The notes under the pieces are model-generated. The model worked only from the letters and a program-made list of their open reading frames with translations, was not told the origin of the DNA and searched no databases. A stretch of DNA of 29,360 nt from a virus: positions 1-29,360 of IMG/VR virus record IMGVR_UViG_3300030099_005102; one strand, written 5' to 3'. A program made the position numbers and the translations under genes. This document shows, piece after piece, positions 6,336 through 15,752 of this stretch (within the stretch, counting starts at the first letter, position 1; the number at the start of each line of letters is the position of its first letter).

Positions 6336-6664
6336 AGTGGCAAGAAATTATTAAAAGAGGATATGCAGGAAGAGGCGATGCCTTTGACTTTAAAGAATAC
6401 GGTGCATCTCCAACAAAAAGAAGTGCTTTAAGAAGAAGAAAGGCTGGAAGAATATATACTGATAAGCCAAGAAAACCTCTTTCTCCTGAAAGACAACAAC
6501 AGGCAAATAAAAAAAGAGCCGAAACTAAGAGGCTCAATGAAGAAAAAAGGCTAAGAGAAGAAAAGGCCAAAAGAGAAGCGAGATACACAGGTGGTCAATT
6601 TTTAGATAAACCTGAAGAAGAAGAAAAAGAACCATTTAATCCTTTTACTGTTCGGAGAGATTAA
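6332..6664 (+). CDS. W-motif basic coiled-coil protein, 110 aa
   Basis: Starts MKWQEIIKRGYAGRGDAFDF. The centre is strongly basic (TKRSALRRRKAGRIYTDKPR) and is followed by a charged single helix rich in Lys, Arg and Glu (residues about 53-87). It ends EPFNPFTVRRD, sharing EPFNPF with the 2275 protein and NPFT with the 2610 protein. It is likely to bind nucleic acid; no family is recognised. Its last codons contain CGGAGAGATTAATATG, the ribosome site and start of the next gene. Confidence 0.74.
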   Translation: MKWQEIIKRGYAGRGDAFDFKEYGASPTKRSALRRRKAGRIYTDKPRKPLSPERQQQANKKRAETKRLNEEKRLREEKAKREARYTGGQFLDKPEEEEKEPFNPFTVRRD

Positions 6665-6665
6665 T

Positions 6666-8921
6666 ATGAATTGGTTTGAGCAGTTAAAAATGATTCCATC
6701 GGACAAAAATACTTTGGCCTTTGTAATCGTCAATGCTGCTCAAACAGAAAAAGCAGTTGAAGAAATTAAAAATCTGCGAACTGAACCACAAACATTGAAA
6801 AATATTCTTCGTCAAGTAGATGCAGGAACAATTGACCTGCAAAAATTAAAAGATTTATACGGGCAACCTCCGTATGGCGACCAAACTCTTGAACAAATGA
6901 AAGAAAATGTTCAAAAATTGAAAGATGCCGCCAGTTTTATGACAATTGATGACGTTAGAAAGTTAATCAAAGAGGCTTTAGAAGCCAAAAAAGGTACAAA
7001 TCAAGCAAAAGTTGATGAAATTTTGCAAAATATTGAAGAAAATGCTGATTTAAGTAAGAGAACTCTTCAAGCCAACCGAGATATTAGAGACTCTTTGGAT
7101 ATTTTGCGTGAAAGAACGGGTCAATCTGTCATTATGTTTGAAAATCCACCATCAAATGAGCAACTTTTAGTAGATTTTGCTGAAGCAATTGGTGGAGAAT
7201 TTAAAGAAGGCTCTATTTTAACAGATTTAAAGTCAGATTCTGAATTAATTAGCCGAATGATTACAAAAAAGGGAGATTCTAAAGAAACTCTTGATGAAAA
7301 GAATAAATTAAGAGAGACTTATAACGCAATCACTAGAGATGAAAGCGGAAAAAAGACAAATACCAAAATGTTATTCATTTCGGGTAACGTATCTGTTGAT
7401 ATTGACGACAAAGTTCGTGAAAAGAAAATTTTTGTTGCTTATGGACAGAAAATGACAGTCGTTGAACCCTTTTCTGGTGCATCTGTACTTAAATATATTA
7501 AAGCAGTTGATAAAATCAAGGGAAGCACAAGAGCATTTAGGCCAAAAAAGTTACCAAACGGCGCTGATTTTCCAAATATTATATTTTTGGAGAAGGGCAG
7601 CAATAAATCCATGAATGTTAATCCATTCGCTAAGATTATTCTATCAAATGAGTTTCCTCAAGACTGGGCAAAACCATTTTTTAATGCAGTAAGAACTCAA
7701 GAAACACTTTCAGACAAAAATGCCTTTGAATTGATTATTGATGAGATTTATAATGCCCTTGTTGAAGGAGAAAACACAACAAAGCGTGGATTAAACATTA
7801 GAACTTTTACTGGTGAAGATGGAATAGAAATTGCAGGTAGAAGCAGAAAGGAAATTACTGCTGATATTCGTAAAAAGATTGCTGATAGCGAAAGATTAGA
7901 AAATACTATCGCTGAAAAACAAGAAGAACTGCAATTAGAACAATTAAGTTTTCTTGAAGGTAATTTTACTGTAAAAGAAGCGGTTGCTTATGAAAAATAT
8001 CTCGAAGAGATGGGTTATGAGCAAGGAGAAGATTATACTATCGAATATTTTAAAGATGGTGTTTTAGTTCCAGTTAATAGGCCAAAGATAGATGAATCTG
8101 GTAGTCAAGTTAGAGATGAAGAAGGCAAAATTATAATGGAAAACATTGATGCTAAGAAATTAGCCAATTATGCTGAAGTGAAAGTAGATGAAGGAGATGG
8201 ACTTCAAAAGGTTACTCCCGAAGAAGCATATTCTGAAGGAGTTAGAGCAAAATCTGCTAAATTTGGAGAAAAGGAGAAGAAAAGATATGAAAATAGACTT
8301 AAGACTCTCCAAGAAAAATTAGATGCAGCCAAAGAAAAACAGAAACAATTTAAAGAAGATGTTGCTGAAGAAACAATGGCAAGGTCAAAGGCAAAGATAG
8401 CAAATTTAGAAAAAGACATCGAAGAAACTAAGAGAATATCTTCTGAAGGCCGAAGTCAAACAGATATTTCTGAACAGGCTGAAAGAATGCGCCAAGAACT
8501 TCTAAACATGACTGATTTTGAACAATATTTGTTAGTTATGTCTAAAAAATTAAAAGATACAGGCGGTTTGATTGGTCTTGCTGACCGTTTAGAAAATGAA
8601 TCAAGATTTGACTCAATAACCCCTGAAAAGAGTTTAGCGTTCTTTGCTCAAGTTGATGAGTTGGCAGGAGATGAAGAAGTGAGGAAAGCATTTAAGACCA
8701 TAGACGATAACCCCGACTCAACGAAAGCGGAAGATGCCGCTAAGAAATTAAATGACAATATGGTTAAGATTATCCAAAATATGCAGGATGAGATTATTGA
8801 AGCATTTAGATTAGTACTCGAAAAGTTTGCTAAAAAACCAGCACAATTCCCAGACAATCAAGTAATTTTAGCAAAGAAACAATTTGTAGAAAAATTCGGT
8901 CTTTTAACATTAGGTGAGTAA
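6666..8921 (+). CDS. Large W-motif coiled-coil protein, 751 aa
   Basis: Starts MNWFEQLKMIPSDKNTLAFV, a motif variant with Gln for the first Ile. Residues about 20-150 are helical. A middle region (about 150-400) looks globular, with beta-like stretches such as TKMLFISGNVSVDIDDK and IFVAYGQKMTVVEPFSG. Long coiled-coil segments at about 425-460 and 550-620 are rich in Glu/Lys/Gln. There are no membrane segments. Its size, and its place with the 826-aa protein just before terminase, suggest a major internal or core protein, a portal-associated protein, or an injected protein. It resembles no tape measure I can identify. Confidence 0.78.
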   Translation: MNWFEQLKMIPSDKNTLAFVIVNAAQTEKAVEEIKNLRTEPQTLKNILRQVDAGTIDLQKLKDLYGQPPYGDQTLEQMKENVQKLKDAASFMTIDDVRKLIKEALEAKKGTNQAKVDEILQNIEENADLSKRTLQANRDIRDSLDILRERTGQSVIMFENPPSNEQLLVDFAEAIGGEFKEGSILTDLKSDSELISRMITKKGDSKETLDEKNKLRETYNAITRDESGKKTNTKMLFISGNVSVDIDDKVREKKIFVAYGQKMTVVEPFSGASVLKYIKAVDKIKGSTRAFRPKKLPNGADFPNIIFLEKGSNKSMNVNPFAKIILSNEFPQDWAKPFFNAVRTQETLSDKNAFELIIDEIYNALVEGENTTKRGLNIRTFTGEDGIEIAGRSRKEITADIRKKIADSERLENTIAEKQEELQLEQLSFLEGNFTVKEAVAYEKYLEEMGYEQGEDYTIEYFKDGVLVPVNRPKIDESGSQVRDEEGKIIMENIDAKKLANYAEVKVDEGDGLQKVTPEEAYSEGVRAKSAKFGEKEKKRYENRLKTLQEKLDAAKEKQKQFKEDVAEETMARSKAKIANLEKDIEETKRISSEGRSQTDISEQAERMRQELLNMTDFEQYLLVMSKKLKDTGGLIGLADRLENESRFDSITPEKSLAFFAQVDELAGDEEVRKAFKTIDDNPDSTKAEDAAKKLNDNMVKIIQNMQDEIIEAFRLVLEKFAKKPAQFPDNQVILAKKQFVEKFGLLTLGE

Positions 8922-8922
8922 A

Positions 8923-11403
8923 ATGGTAGAACTAAGTCGTGAAGAAAAAGAAATGCTAGATTTGTCTACTGAAAGACTTGCTGATTTAGCAAGAACAACG
9001 GACGCTTCTGAAAGAAGAACTGAAATTAATAAAATTGTTACTCGATTTGAAAATCGTTTAAAAGAAGACACTCTTATGATTACAGATGCAGGTCAAAAAG
9101 AAAAGGCCATGCAAGAAATTAAAGAAAAGAAGAAGGCAGCAGTTAAACTTATTCGTTCTAGTCTTAAAGATAAAAAGTTTAAAGGAGAAACAGCGCAGGT
9201 AAAGGGATTAGAAACTAGTGTTGGGGCTTTTTTAAGTTTAAATCTATACGCCAAAGGAAGCAAAATTAGTGCTAATGAGATAATGAACACTAAAATTAAT
9301 GACCCGATAGATATAAGAAATCCCAAGCCTGAAGTTTTAAAAGATATTGATACTGCTTTGGCAGGAAATATTCCAGAAAATCTTAGGCATAATCTGACTC
9401 AAATTAAAGAAGTTCTTGAAGATAGATTGGATGTTGCTGAATATAAAGAATTTAAGATTAATATTAATAAGTACTTAGGAGCAGTAGATGTTTCTAAGAA
9501 AGACGTTCGTAAAGAAATTTATGAGTATTGGACTCGTATTGGAAATCTTTATGAGCAATTTGAAGAAGACTTGACAAACTTCTTCATTGAAGTAAAAGAT
9601 ATTGATTTTCCTGAAGAAATCAAAGATACCTTTAATAAACTTTACAGGCAAGCAGGAAATACTAATTTAGAATACATTGCTAAATTCCCAGTTATCGAAC
9701 AAAGGTTTGAGTCTGGTTATCATCGTTTCTTTAACATTATTGCTCATAGATTGGCTTTAGACAGAATGACTGTAAAAGAAGATGACCAAAGCGGATATGC
9801 TGATGACCCGAAATCATTCGGGGATGTAAATGCTTCTTTAGTACAGTATCTTGAAGGTTCTTTAGCAGCATCCAGCAGCACCGAAGGTGGTACAATAGAT
9901 ATGAATATTGTTGATGAATTAGAAGAATTACTTCAAACAAAACTTCGTTGGGATGAAGATTATGAGGGAGTTATGCAACGTGCTGACCCATTATTGGTTT
10001 ATGAATATAATAGAGGAACAAAACTTATTGCTATCAATGACCAAATGGAAACCGAAATTCTTTCTCTTTTGGAAGATATGGAAGAACAATTAGAAGAGGC
10101 TGATGATTATGGCGAGGTTTCTTTAGAAACATCGGCTGATATTGCAGAATGGTTAGACCAAGTAGAAAACACTCAAATTCTTGATGAAAGTGAAACAAAA
10201 GATATGTGTCTACCAATATCAGTTTTAGCAAATACAACGTTTGCAAAAATGTATTCACAGAAAAAATTCGTTTCTGTTGAAGAAGGAGAAGATATTACTT
10301 TTGATAATCTTGCCAAGATTAAAGATTTCTTTAATGATTTATATGACCTTTTAAGCGGAGAGGATTTTAGGGCTGAAGTAGAAACAAGAAGCACAAAAGG
10401 ACGAAGAAGAGGAAGCGTCATGGAAGCGAGAGATGCAAGAGGTTCAAGTGTAACTGAAATCGGTGGAGGTAAAATTCCTTTGTCTTTAAATCAAAAAGGT
10501 GAAATTAGAGACGAATTACGTGGGTTTAAAACAGAATTACAAAAGATGTTAGATTCAGCAATTGCTTATTATTTTGACCCTCTTTATAGTGGAATGATGC
10601 CTATTGAGATTCCTGCGTTTGGTTCTAGCATTGGTTCAAAAGTTATTCAAACAATGAGTTTAGAATTAGGAATGGAAACTGTTATGTCGGGTGCTTATGA
10701 TACTCTCTTTGAAGGCTCAAGAGAAGAGATTGATACTGGCGATATGGTCGCTATTGCTGATTTCTTGGACAATATCTTTATGCCTGAGATTCAAATTGAT
10801 GGCGGTTTGATTGTTGATGGTATAGAATTTGCTGATGCTTTAACTGAAATTTTTGGTGAAGGAACAAGGGAAAGAAATAACAATTATGCTGCTGCATTAA
10901 TTCATCACTATATGAAAGAAACTAATGATTTGAAGAGAGAAGGTAAAGACTTTGAAGGAAAATCTATTAAAGAAAGAGCAAAACTATTTTATAACGATTT
11001 TAAGGCTAGAAAGCCATTCCCTGTATTCGCATTACCTCATTGGTTGGACATGAATCAAGGTATTCTAACAAAAGGAAAACCTGCTAAAAAGACAGCATAT
11101 AATAGATTAAAGGCTATCTTTGAATCGGCTCAAGTGGATTTACCTGTTCTTCTTCACAAGTTATTAAAGGCCCACGATGTAATTAGGCAAGAATTAGGAA
11201 AGCCTATCATTTACGCACAGATTCCTATGAATGAGTATGGAATTAACAAGATGATTACAAAGATGCAGGTTGATGAAAACATTGATTTGACTTCGTTTGA
11301 AGTGGAGCAAATCATTAAGGCAGTAGATTCTCACGACAATATTTCAAAGGAATACGGAATTAGTGGTGAACAAGTATATATGATTAAAGCATCTTTTAGG
11401 TGA
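8923..11403 (+). CDS. Large acidic protein of unknown function, 826 aa
   Basis: Start chosen at ATG 8923 (MVELSREEKEMLDLSTERLA), five bases after AGGTGA (8912-8917); an in-frame GTG at 8914 belongs to that ribosome site. The protein is acidic and mainly helical. It has Asp/Glu-rich linkers (ILSLLEDMEEQLEEADDYGE) and a central basic serine-rich loop (ETRSTKGRRRGSVMEARDAR). The C-terminal region (from about residue 640) contains YNRLKAIFESAQVDLPVLLH and ends with a possible helix-turn-helix (SHDNISKEYGISGEQVYMIK). It has no W-motif. Paired with the 751-aa protein, it may form part of a virion core or ejection apparatus; this is inference. Confidence 0.75.
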   Translation: MVELSREEKEMLDLSTERLADLARTTDASERRTEINKIVTRFENRLKEDTLMITDAGQKEKAMQEIKEKKKAAVKLIRSSLKDKKFKGETAQVKGLETSVGAFLSLNLYAKGSKISANEIMNTKINDPIDIRNPKPEVLKDIDTALAGNIPENLRHNLTQIKEVLEDRLDVAEYKEFKININKYLGAVDVSKKDVRKEIYEYWTRIGNLYEQFEEDLTNFFIEVKDIDFPEEIKDTFNKLYRQAGNTNLEYIAKFPVIEQRFESGYHRFFNIIAHRLALDRMTVKEDDQSGYADDPKSFGDVNASLVQYLEGSLAASSSTEGGTIDMNIVDELEELLQTKLRWDEDYEGVMQRADPLLVYEYNRGTKLIAINDQMETEILSLLEDMEEQLEEADDYGEVSLETSADIAEWLDQVENTQILDESETKDMCLPISVLANTTFAKMYSQKKFVSVEEGEDITFDNLAKIKDFFNDLYDLLSGEDFRAEVETRSTKGRRRGSVMEARDARGSSVTEIGGGKIPLSLNQKGEIRDELRGFKTELQKMLDSAIAYYFDPLYSGMMPIEIPAFGSSIGSKVIQTMSLELGMETVMSGAYDTLFEGSREEIDTGDMVAIADFLDNIFMPEIQIDGGLIVDGIEFADALTEIFGEGTRERNNNYAAALIHHYMKETNDLKREGKDFEGKSIKERAKLFYNDFKARKPFPVFALPHWLDMNQGILTKGKPAKKTAYNRLKAIFESAQVDLPVLLHKLLKAHDVIRQELGKPIIYAQIPMNEYGINKMITKMQVDENIDLTSFEVEQIIKAVDSHDNISKEYGISGEQVYMIKASFR

Positions 11404-11409
11404 TGTTTC

Positions 11410-12693
11410 ATGCCTAAAGTTCTCCCTGCGATTTTTTCATATGAAGATATGAAAAGTAGGTTTGCTCAAGATAATCCTGACGACCCCTATACTCGCAGGG
11501 CTGATTTAGAATCTGGTATCTATGCTTTAGATAGTTGGCTTATTCGTGTTGATGATGATAATAAAGCAATATCAACAGTTGGATTTAAAGAACATCCATC
11601 ACATACTGTTGTTGGTGGAATGTATGCTAGTGCTAAGGGAAGAGAAATTGGTGGAAATAATCGAGCATTACAGATAGCGAGAGAACCGCAGTTGAATCAA
11701 TCAAAACCATTAGTTGCGGCATTTGGACATAGAGATGGAGATAACGCTCGTTGGATTGCTAAAGCAAAACAAAACGGATGGAAGTTTCCCGAAGATAATG
11801 ACTTCCAACAGGTTTCTCAAATGCTACCTGAACAAATAGTGAATGCTTGGAATAGTGCATATCCTAATGGTAATTGGGCTATTCGTTCTATTCGTGGTGA
11901 AGGTGATTTTGCAAAGTGCGTATTTATTGACGACCCTACGCCAGCATGGTTTAATCTGTTAAAATCAAACCAAAGAGGGTGGAGAGATATTATTAAGTGG
12001 CAACCTTCTCAGCCTCCATATGAAAAATTTACAGGCTATAATACTGATTCTGGTGGCTATGTATCAATGATTCATGAAGAATTAAACAATCCAGAAACAA
12101 TGGAAACAACTGATAATCGTTTTATTGTTACAGGTCATTACATTTATAGAGGCAAGGGAGGAGAAATGAAAGGCGACGAGCCAGCAAGAGTTCCTAAACA
12201 TATTGCTAATGAAGAAAGTTTGCAGTATTTTGGAGAAAAAATTATGCAAAGCGGATTTGATGCAAAACGAGGATATTTCCCAGTTTCTAAGAATAGTAAG
12301 GTTAAGGTTTTATTTGATATTGTAGATGAGGGCGAGTATTTACCACAACAACAAGGAACAGACATTAGAAATAATAGTGGAGGCAAAGTTATAGTCTTTA
12401 CAACAATGTTTGCTACTGATGAGCCTGAAGATTCAAAATACTTTCCTATGTGGGATGATGAAGAAGAAAGTGAGCAATTGACTAGTAAAAAACCAGAAAA
12501 TAATCAATTGACTGTTAAAGAAGCAGAAAAGATGTTTAACGAATATGGAGTTAGTGGATATACTAATACCCATAGAGTAAAAAGTTTATTAGCCATTTTG
12601 AAACTTAGAGGAACCGATGAAAACAAAATTAAACAAATAGAAGAATCTCTTCAAGATTATGCAGATGGAAAGGCTGAGAGTGGTGAAGAATAA
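11410..12693 (+). CDS. Two-domain protein with internal W-motif; possible GNAT-like N-terminus
   Basis: 427 aa, start MPKVLPAIFSYEDMKSRFAQ, after AGGTGATG. Residues 35-160 have an acetyltransferase-like feel: beta strand SWLIRVDDDNKAISTVGF, then VVGGMYASAKGREIGGNNRA resembling an acetyl-CoA loop, then a helix. This is a weak fold guess. Residues 190-196 are GWRDIIK, a full W-motif in the middle of the chain, followed by WQPSQPPYEKFTGYNTDSGG. The motif therefore seems to mark the join between a first domain (1-180) and a second (200-370). A C-terminal helical unit (residues 375-427) follows. It overlaps the terminase start by one base (TAATG). Virion cargo is possible. Confidence 0.74.
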   Translation: MPKVLPAIFSYEDMKSRFAQDNPDDPYTRRADLESGIYALDSWLIRVDDDNKAISTVGFKEHPSHTVVGGMYASAKGREIGGNNRALQIAREPQLNQSKPLVAAFGHRDGDNARWIAKAKQNGWKFPEDNDFQQVSQMLPEQIVNAWNSAYPNGNWAIRSIRGEGDFAKCVFIDDPTPAWFNLLKSNQRGWRDIIKWQPSQPPYEKFTGYNTDSGGYVSMIHEELNNPETMETTDNRFIVTGHYIYRGKGGEMKGDEPARVPKHIANEESLQYFGEKIMQSGFDAKRGYFPVSKNSKVKVLFDIVDEGEYLPQQQGTDIRNNSGGKVIVFTTMFATDEPEDSKYFPMWDDEEESEQLTSKKPENNQLTVKEAEKMFNEYGVSGYTNTHRVKSLLAILKLRGTDENKIKQIEESLQDYADGKAESGEE

Positions 12694-14123
12694 TGGAACT
12701 TGAAGCCTTCAATTTTGAACATGAGATGGATATGCAGTTATCCAAAAACTCATTTCCTTATTTCTTTCAAAATGTATTAGGTTTTGATTTCCCATCATAC
12801 ATACAGGAATGGCATGAATTAATGAACACTACGCAAAGGACTGTAATTATTTGTTCAAGAGACCACGGAAAATCTGTATTTATGCATTCATGGGTTGTAT
12901 GGAAATTAATCTTTGAAGAGCCTCCATATCAAATGCTTTACATTTCTTCTAACCAAAAACAGACTTTAGTTCACATGAGAGATATTGACAAGATGTTTAC
13001 TCATCCTATGCTCAAAAAATTTAAACCTGCAAGAGGTTGGGCTATTGGAAACATTACATTGACAAATGGCAATCAAATCCTTGAAAGGTCGGTTGGTTCT
13101 CAGATTCGTGGACTTCACCCTCAAGAGATTATTATTGACGACCCTTTGAAAGAATTTAGTATGACTGGTATTCAAAAGGTTACGGATTGGTTTTATGGGG
13201 ATATGATTCCTACACTTCACCATACTGCATCTTTGCGTGTTATTGGAACACCGTTTAGTTATACAGATATTTACCAGCAATTATCAGAAAATGCTGCTTA
13301 TACTGTTAGAACATATCCGTGTTTAAATGCACTAAACGAACCGTTGTGGCCTGACCGTTGGAACTATGAGGCGTTGATGGCTCGTAAGGCAGAAGTTGGT
13401 TCTTTAATGTTCACAAGAGAATATATGTGTGTGCCTATTTCAACAGGAACATCTCTCTTTAATCCAGAACATTTGGATAATGCAAAGAATAAAGATTTGG
13501 TTTTAAAACCATTGAAGCGTGAAGGATATAAATACTTTATAGGCGTAGACCCTGCTATTTCAACAGATGGAGACTATAACGTGATTACTGTTCTTGAAAT
13601 GGATGAGAACGAAAATAAATCCATTGTATATATTGACCGAGCAAAGAACGTTCAATTTCGTGAGAATATACAGAAGGTGAAATTATTAAACCAAGTGTTC
13701 AGACCAGAAGTTATTCTGTTTGAAACAAATACATTCGCTAAATCTTTTACTCAGGAACTTCGTCAAGTCGCAGATGTAAATGTTCATGACTTCGATACAA
13801 CCCGAAGAAAGAAACAGGAGATTATTCTCAATTTACAAATGACTCTTGAAAATGGAAAGATTAACTTCCCATACGGCAACGAAGAGAGTAGAAAAGTTTC
13901 TTCTTTATTGATTGAAGAAATGTCGATGTTTGCTATTACTGAACGAGGAAAATTTGAAGGAATTGGAGCGCACGACGATATGGTTATGAGTCTTGCTTTA
14001 GCAAATGCAGCCACATATCAAGCATCAGATAACTTCATACTGCTTGACGATTTAGGGCTGTTTGGCGATGAACCACAACGGCCACAACGAGGCTATTCCT
14101 CTACCATAGGTTTGAATTTTTGA
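12693..14123 (+). CDS. terL: Terminase large subunit (packaging ATPase-nuclease)
   Basis: 476 aa, a usual length for the family. The ATPase domain shows the Walker A variant CSRDHGKS (residues 54-61), a Walker B EIIIDD (145-150) and a coupling-type segment VIGTPFSYTD (183-192). The RNase H-fold nuclease follows: FIGVDPAISTDGDYNVITV with D286, VILFETNTF with E344 and GAHDDMVMSLALA with D428/D429. These are the three expected acidic metal ligands. It would cleave concatemeric DNA and drive it through the portal into the procapsid. It has no W-motif, in keeping with a motor that stays outside the capsid. The next gene starts 10 bases later. Confidence 0.95.
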   Translation: MELEAFNFEHEMDMQLSKNSFPYFFQNVLGFDFPSYIQEWHELMNTTQRTVIICSRDHGKSVFMHSWVVWKLIFEEPPYQMLYISSNQKQTLVHMRDIDKMFTHPMLKKFKPARGWAIGNITLTNGNQILERSVGSQIRGLHPQEIIIDDPLKEFSMTGIQKVTDWFYGDMIPTLHHTASLRVIGTPFSYTDIYQQLSENAAYTVRTYPCLNALNEPLWPDRWNYEALMARKAEVGSLMFTREYMCVPISTGTSLFNPEHLDNAKNKDLVLKPLKREGYKYFIGVDPAISTDGDYNVITVLEMDENENKSIVYIDRAKNVQFRENIQKVKLLNQVFRPEVILFETNTFAKSFTQELRQVADVNVHDFDTTRRKKQEIILNLQMTLENGKINFPYGNEESRKVSSLLIEEMSMFAITERGKFEGIGAHDDMVMSLALANAATYQASDNFILLDDLGLFGDEPQRPQRGYSSTIGLNF

Positions 14124-14132
14124 GGTATTTAT

Positions 14133-15740
14133 ATGACAGAACAGGCAGATAAATACCGTCAAGCGGCTCAACAAATGAACCGTTTAGCCGATTTAGATGA
14201 AGAAGAAGAAGAAGTCAAAGATAGCATAGAAACAGAACTAGATACTGAATTGAAGAGTATCTTTAATAATTCTTATGTTATGTCTGAGCATGAAGAAATT
14301 GTTAAATTATCTAATGCTTTTAATATTAATGCCAGTGATGCAAGAAAGAGGCTTTCTGTTTTTCCCAATGAATATATTGTTCAGGAACATTCAATTCCTG
14401 ATTTAGTTAGAAAGATGCGAAAGTCTCGTAGAGCATTAAAGGGAGAACATCGAACAAGAATGTCTAAAGCAATTGATACAATGATTGATGCTTATACAGA
14501 CCATTTAAACAAGTGCATTGATTCTATTACATGGCTATCTGATTATCAAGTTCCTTTGCGTAAGATGAGATATAATGAAAAAGATTTATCTAAACTTCAT
14601 AAGATGAAGAGTTCTGAATTAAGAAGAGAAACGATTGATGCTCTTTGTAAATACTGGGAAGCAGAATTAGAACAGAATGGAATGGCTTATGGAAAAGAAT
14701 ACTCCGTATTGCATAAGACAATGAGTTTAGCAAAGAAAGAATTTAGAAATGCTATTGGTAAAATAACAGACCAGTCTTTAACAAAATCAAAGAGACAAAG
14801 AACAGAAGATTTCATTCTTAAAGCAGTTTGTGAAAATCCAGGAATTAATGCTGCTGGAATACACGAAAGAATGCCTTCTACTTTACATAAAGCATCAAGC
14901 CCTAATTCTATTTCAAAAGCCATTAAGAAGTTAGAAATCACTTCTATCAAGGGTAATTATTACAAAGTTCCTTCTATGATTAAGAAAAACATTTGGGCTT
15001 ATACTGCTGCATTTATTGACTCAGATGGTTATATTACTCTTGACCGCAATATGAATCCAAGAGTAGGATTAGTAGCAACAGGAACAAGGGGTCGTGCATT
15101 CATGGAAGAAATGCATAAGTCTCTTGGTTTTGGTCGTATGCACTTAGACCAAAAATCTCCACAGGCCACTCGATTAATTAACAGGTTAAACTTTTATTCT
15201 CAAGATGACGTAACAAAATTATTGACAAAGTGTTTGCCTCATTTTAGATTAAAGAAAGGAAACGCTAAATTACTTCTTGAATTGATTCGTATGAAGAAAT
15301 CTTACAAGAAAGCAGATTGGTATAAAGGCCGTTGTGATGAGATTTTTAAGTTAATGAAATGGGAAAACCATAAAGACCATGTGGGGTTTGATTGGCTAAA
15401 AGAAGGCATTTATTTAGATGATATACAAAAATACAAAGATAATTGTAAGATGTCAGTTATGGATGAAATGGAAAACATTGGAACTATTATTAAGGGTTCT
15501 TCTAATCCATATTTAAGAGATAGAAAAAATTTAGGTGATAGAGAAGTAGATTTCATTATTTCTACTACTGAAAAACTTTTAAGAAAGAAACCTGAAAATC
15601 TTGATGAAACAGGTAATAAAATATTTAAGGAATTAGAAAAAGCACATTTAATGTATAGGTCTGGTCAAAATTATAGTTATGCCATTGGAAGAATGCATAA
15701 ATATATTAAAGAACACATTAAAAAATATGGAAAAATATAG
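14133..15740 (+). CDS. Winged-helix protein with LAGLIDADG-type domain
   Basis: 535 aa, ATG after TGAGGTATTTAT. Residues 1-215 are acidic then basic helical sequence of no known type. Residues 222-282 look like a winged helix (RTEDFILKAVCENPGINAAG, NSISKAIKKLEITSIKGNYY). Residues 288-390 resemble a LAGLIDADG homing-endonuclease unit: AYTAAFIDSDGYITLDRN with acidic D298, then VGLVATGTRGRAFMEEMHKSLG and a long basic helix region. Only one clear LAGLIDADG helix is visible, so it would act as a dimer or be a domesticated DNA-binding module. Its place right behind terL fits a free-standing homing nuclease, but the long unrelated flanks argue for a fused, possibly regulatory protein. Confidence 0.72.
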   Translation: MTEQADKYRQAAQQMNRLADLDEEEEEVKDSIETELDTELKSIFNNSYVMSEHEEIVKLSNAFNINASDARKRLSVFPNEYIVQEHSIPDLVRKMRKSRRALKGEHRTRMSKAIDTMIDAYTDHLNKCIDSITWLSDYQVPLRKMRYNEKDLSKLHKMKSSELRRETIDALCKYWEAELEQNGMAYGKEYSVLHKTMSLAKKEFRNAIGKITDQSLTKSKRQRTEDFILKAVCENPGINAAGIHERMPSTLHKASSPNSISKAIKKLEITSIKGNYYKVPSMIKKNIWAYTAAFIDSDGYITLDRNMNPRVGLVATGTRGRAFMEEMHKSLGFGRMHLDQKSPQATRLINRLNFYSQDDVTKLLTKCLPHFRLKKGNAKLLLELIRMKKSYKKADWYKGRCDEIFKLMKWENHKDHVGFDWLKEGIYLDDIQKYKDNCKMSVMDEMENIGTIIKGSSNPYLRDRKNLGDREVDFIISTTEKLLRKKPENLDETGNKIFKELEKAHLMYRSGQNYSYAIGRMHKYIKEHIKKYGKI

Positions 15741-15752
15741 GAAGTGAAAAAA

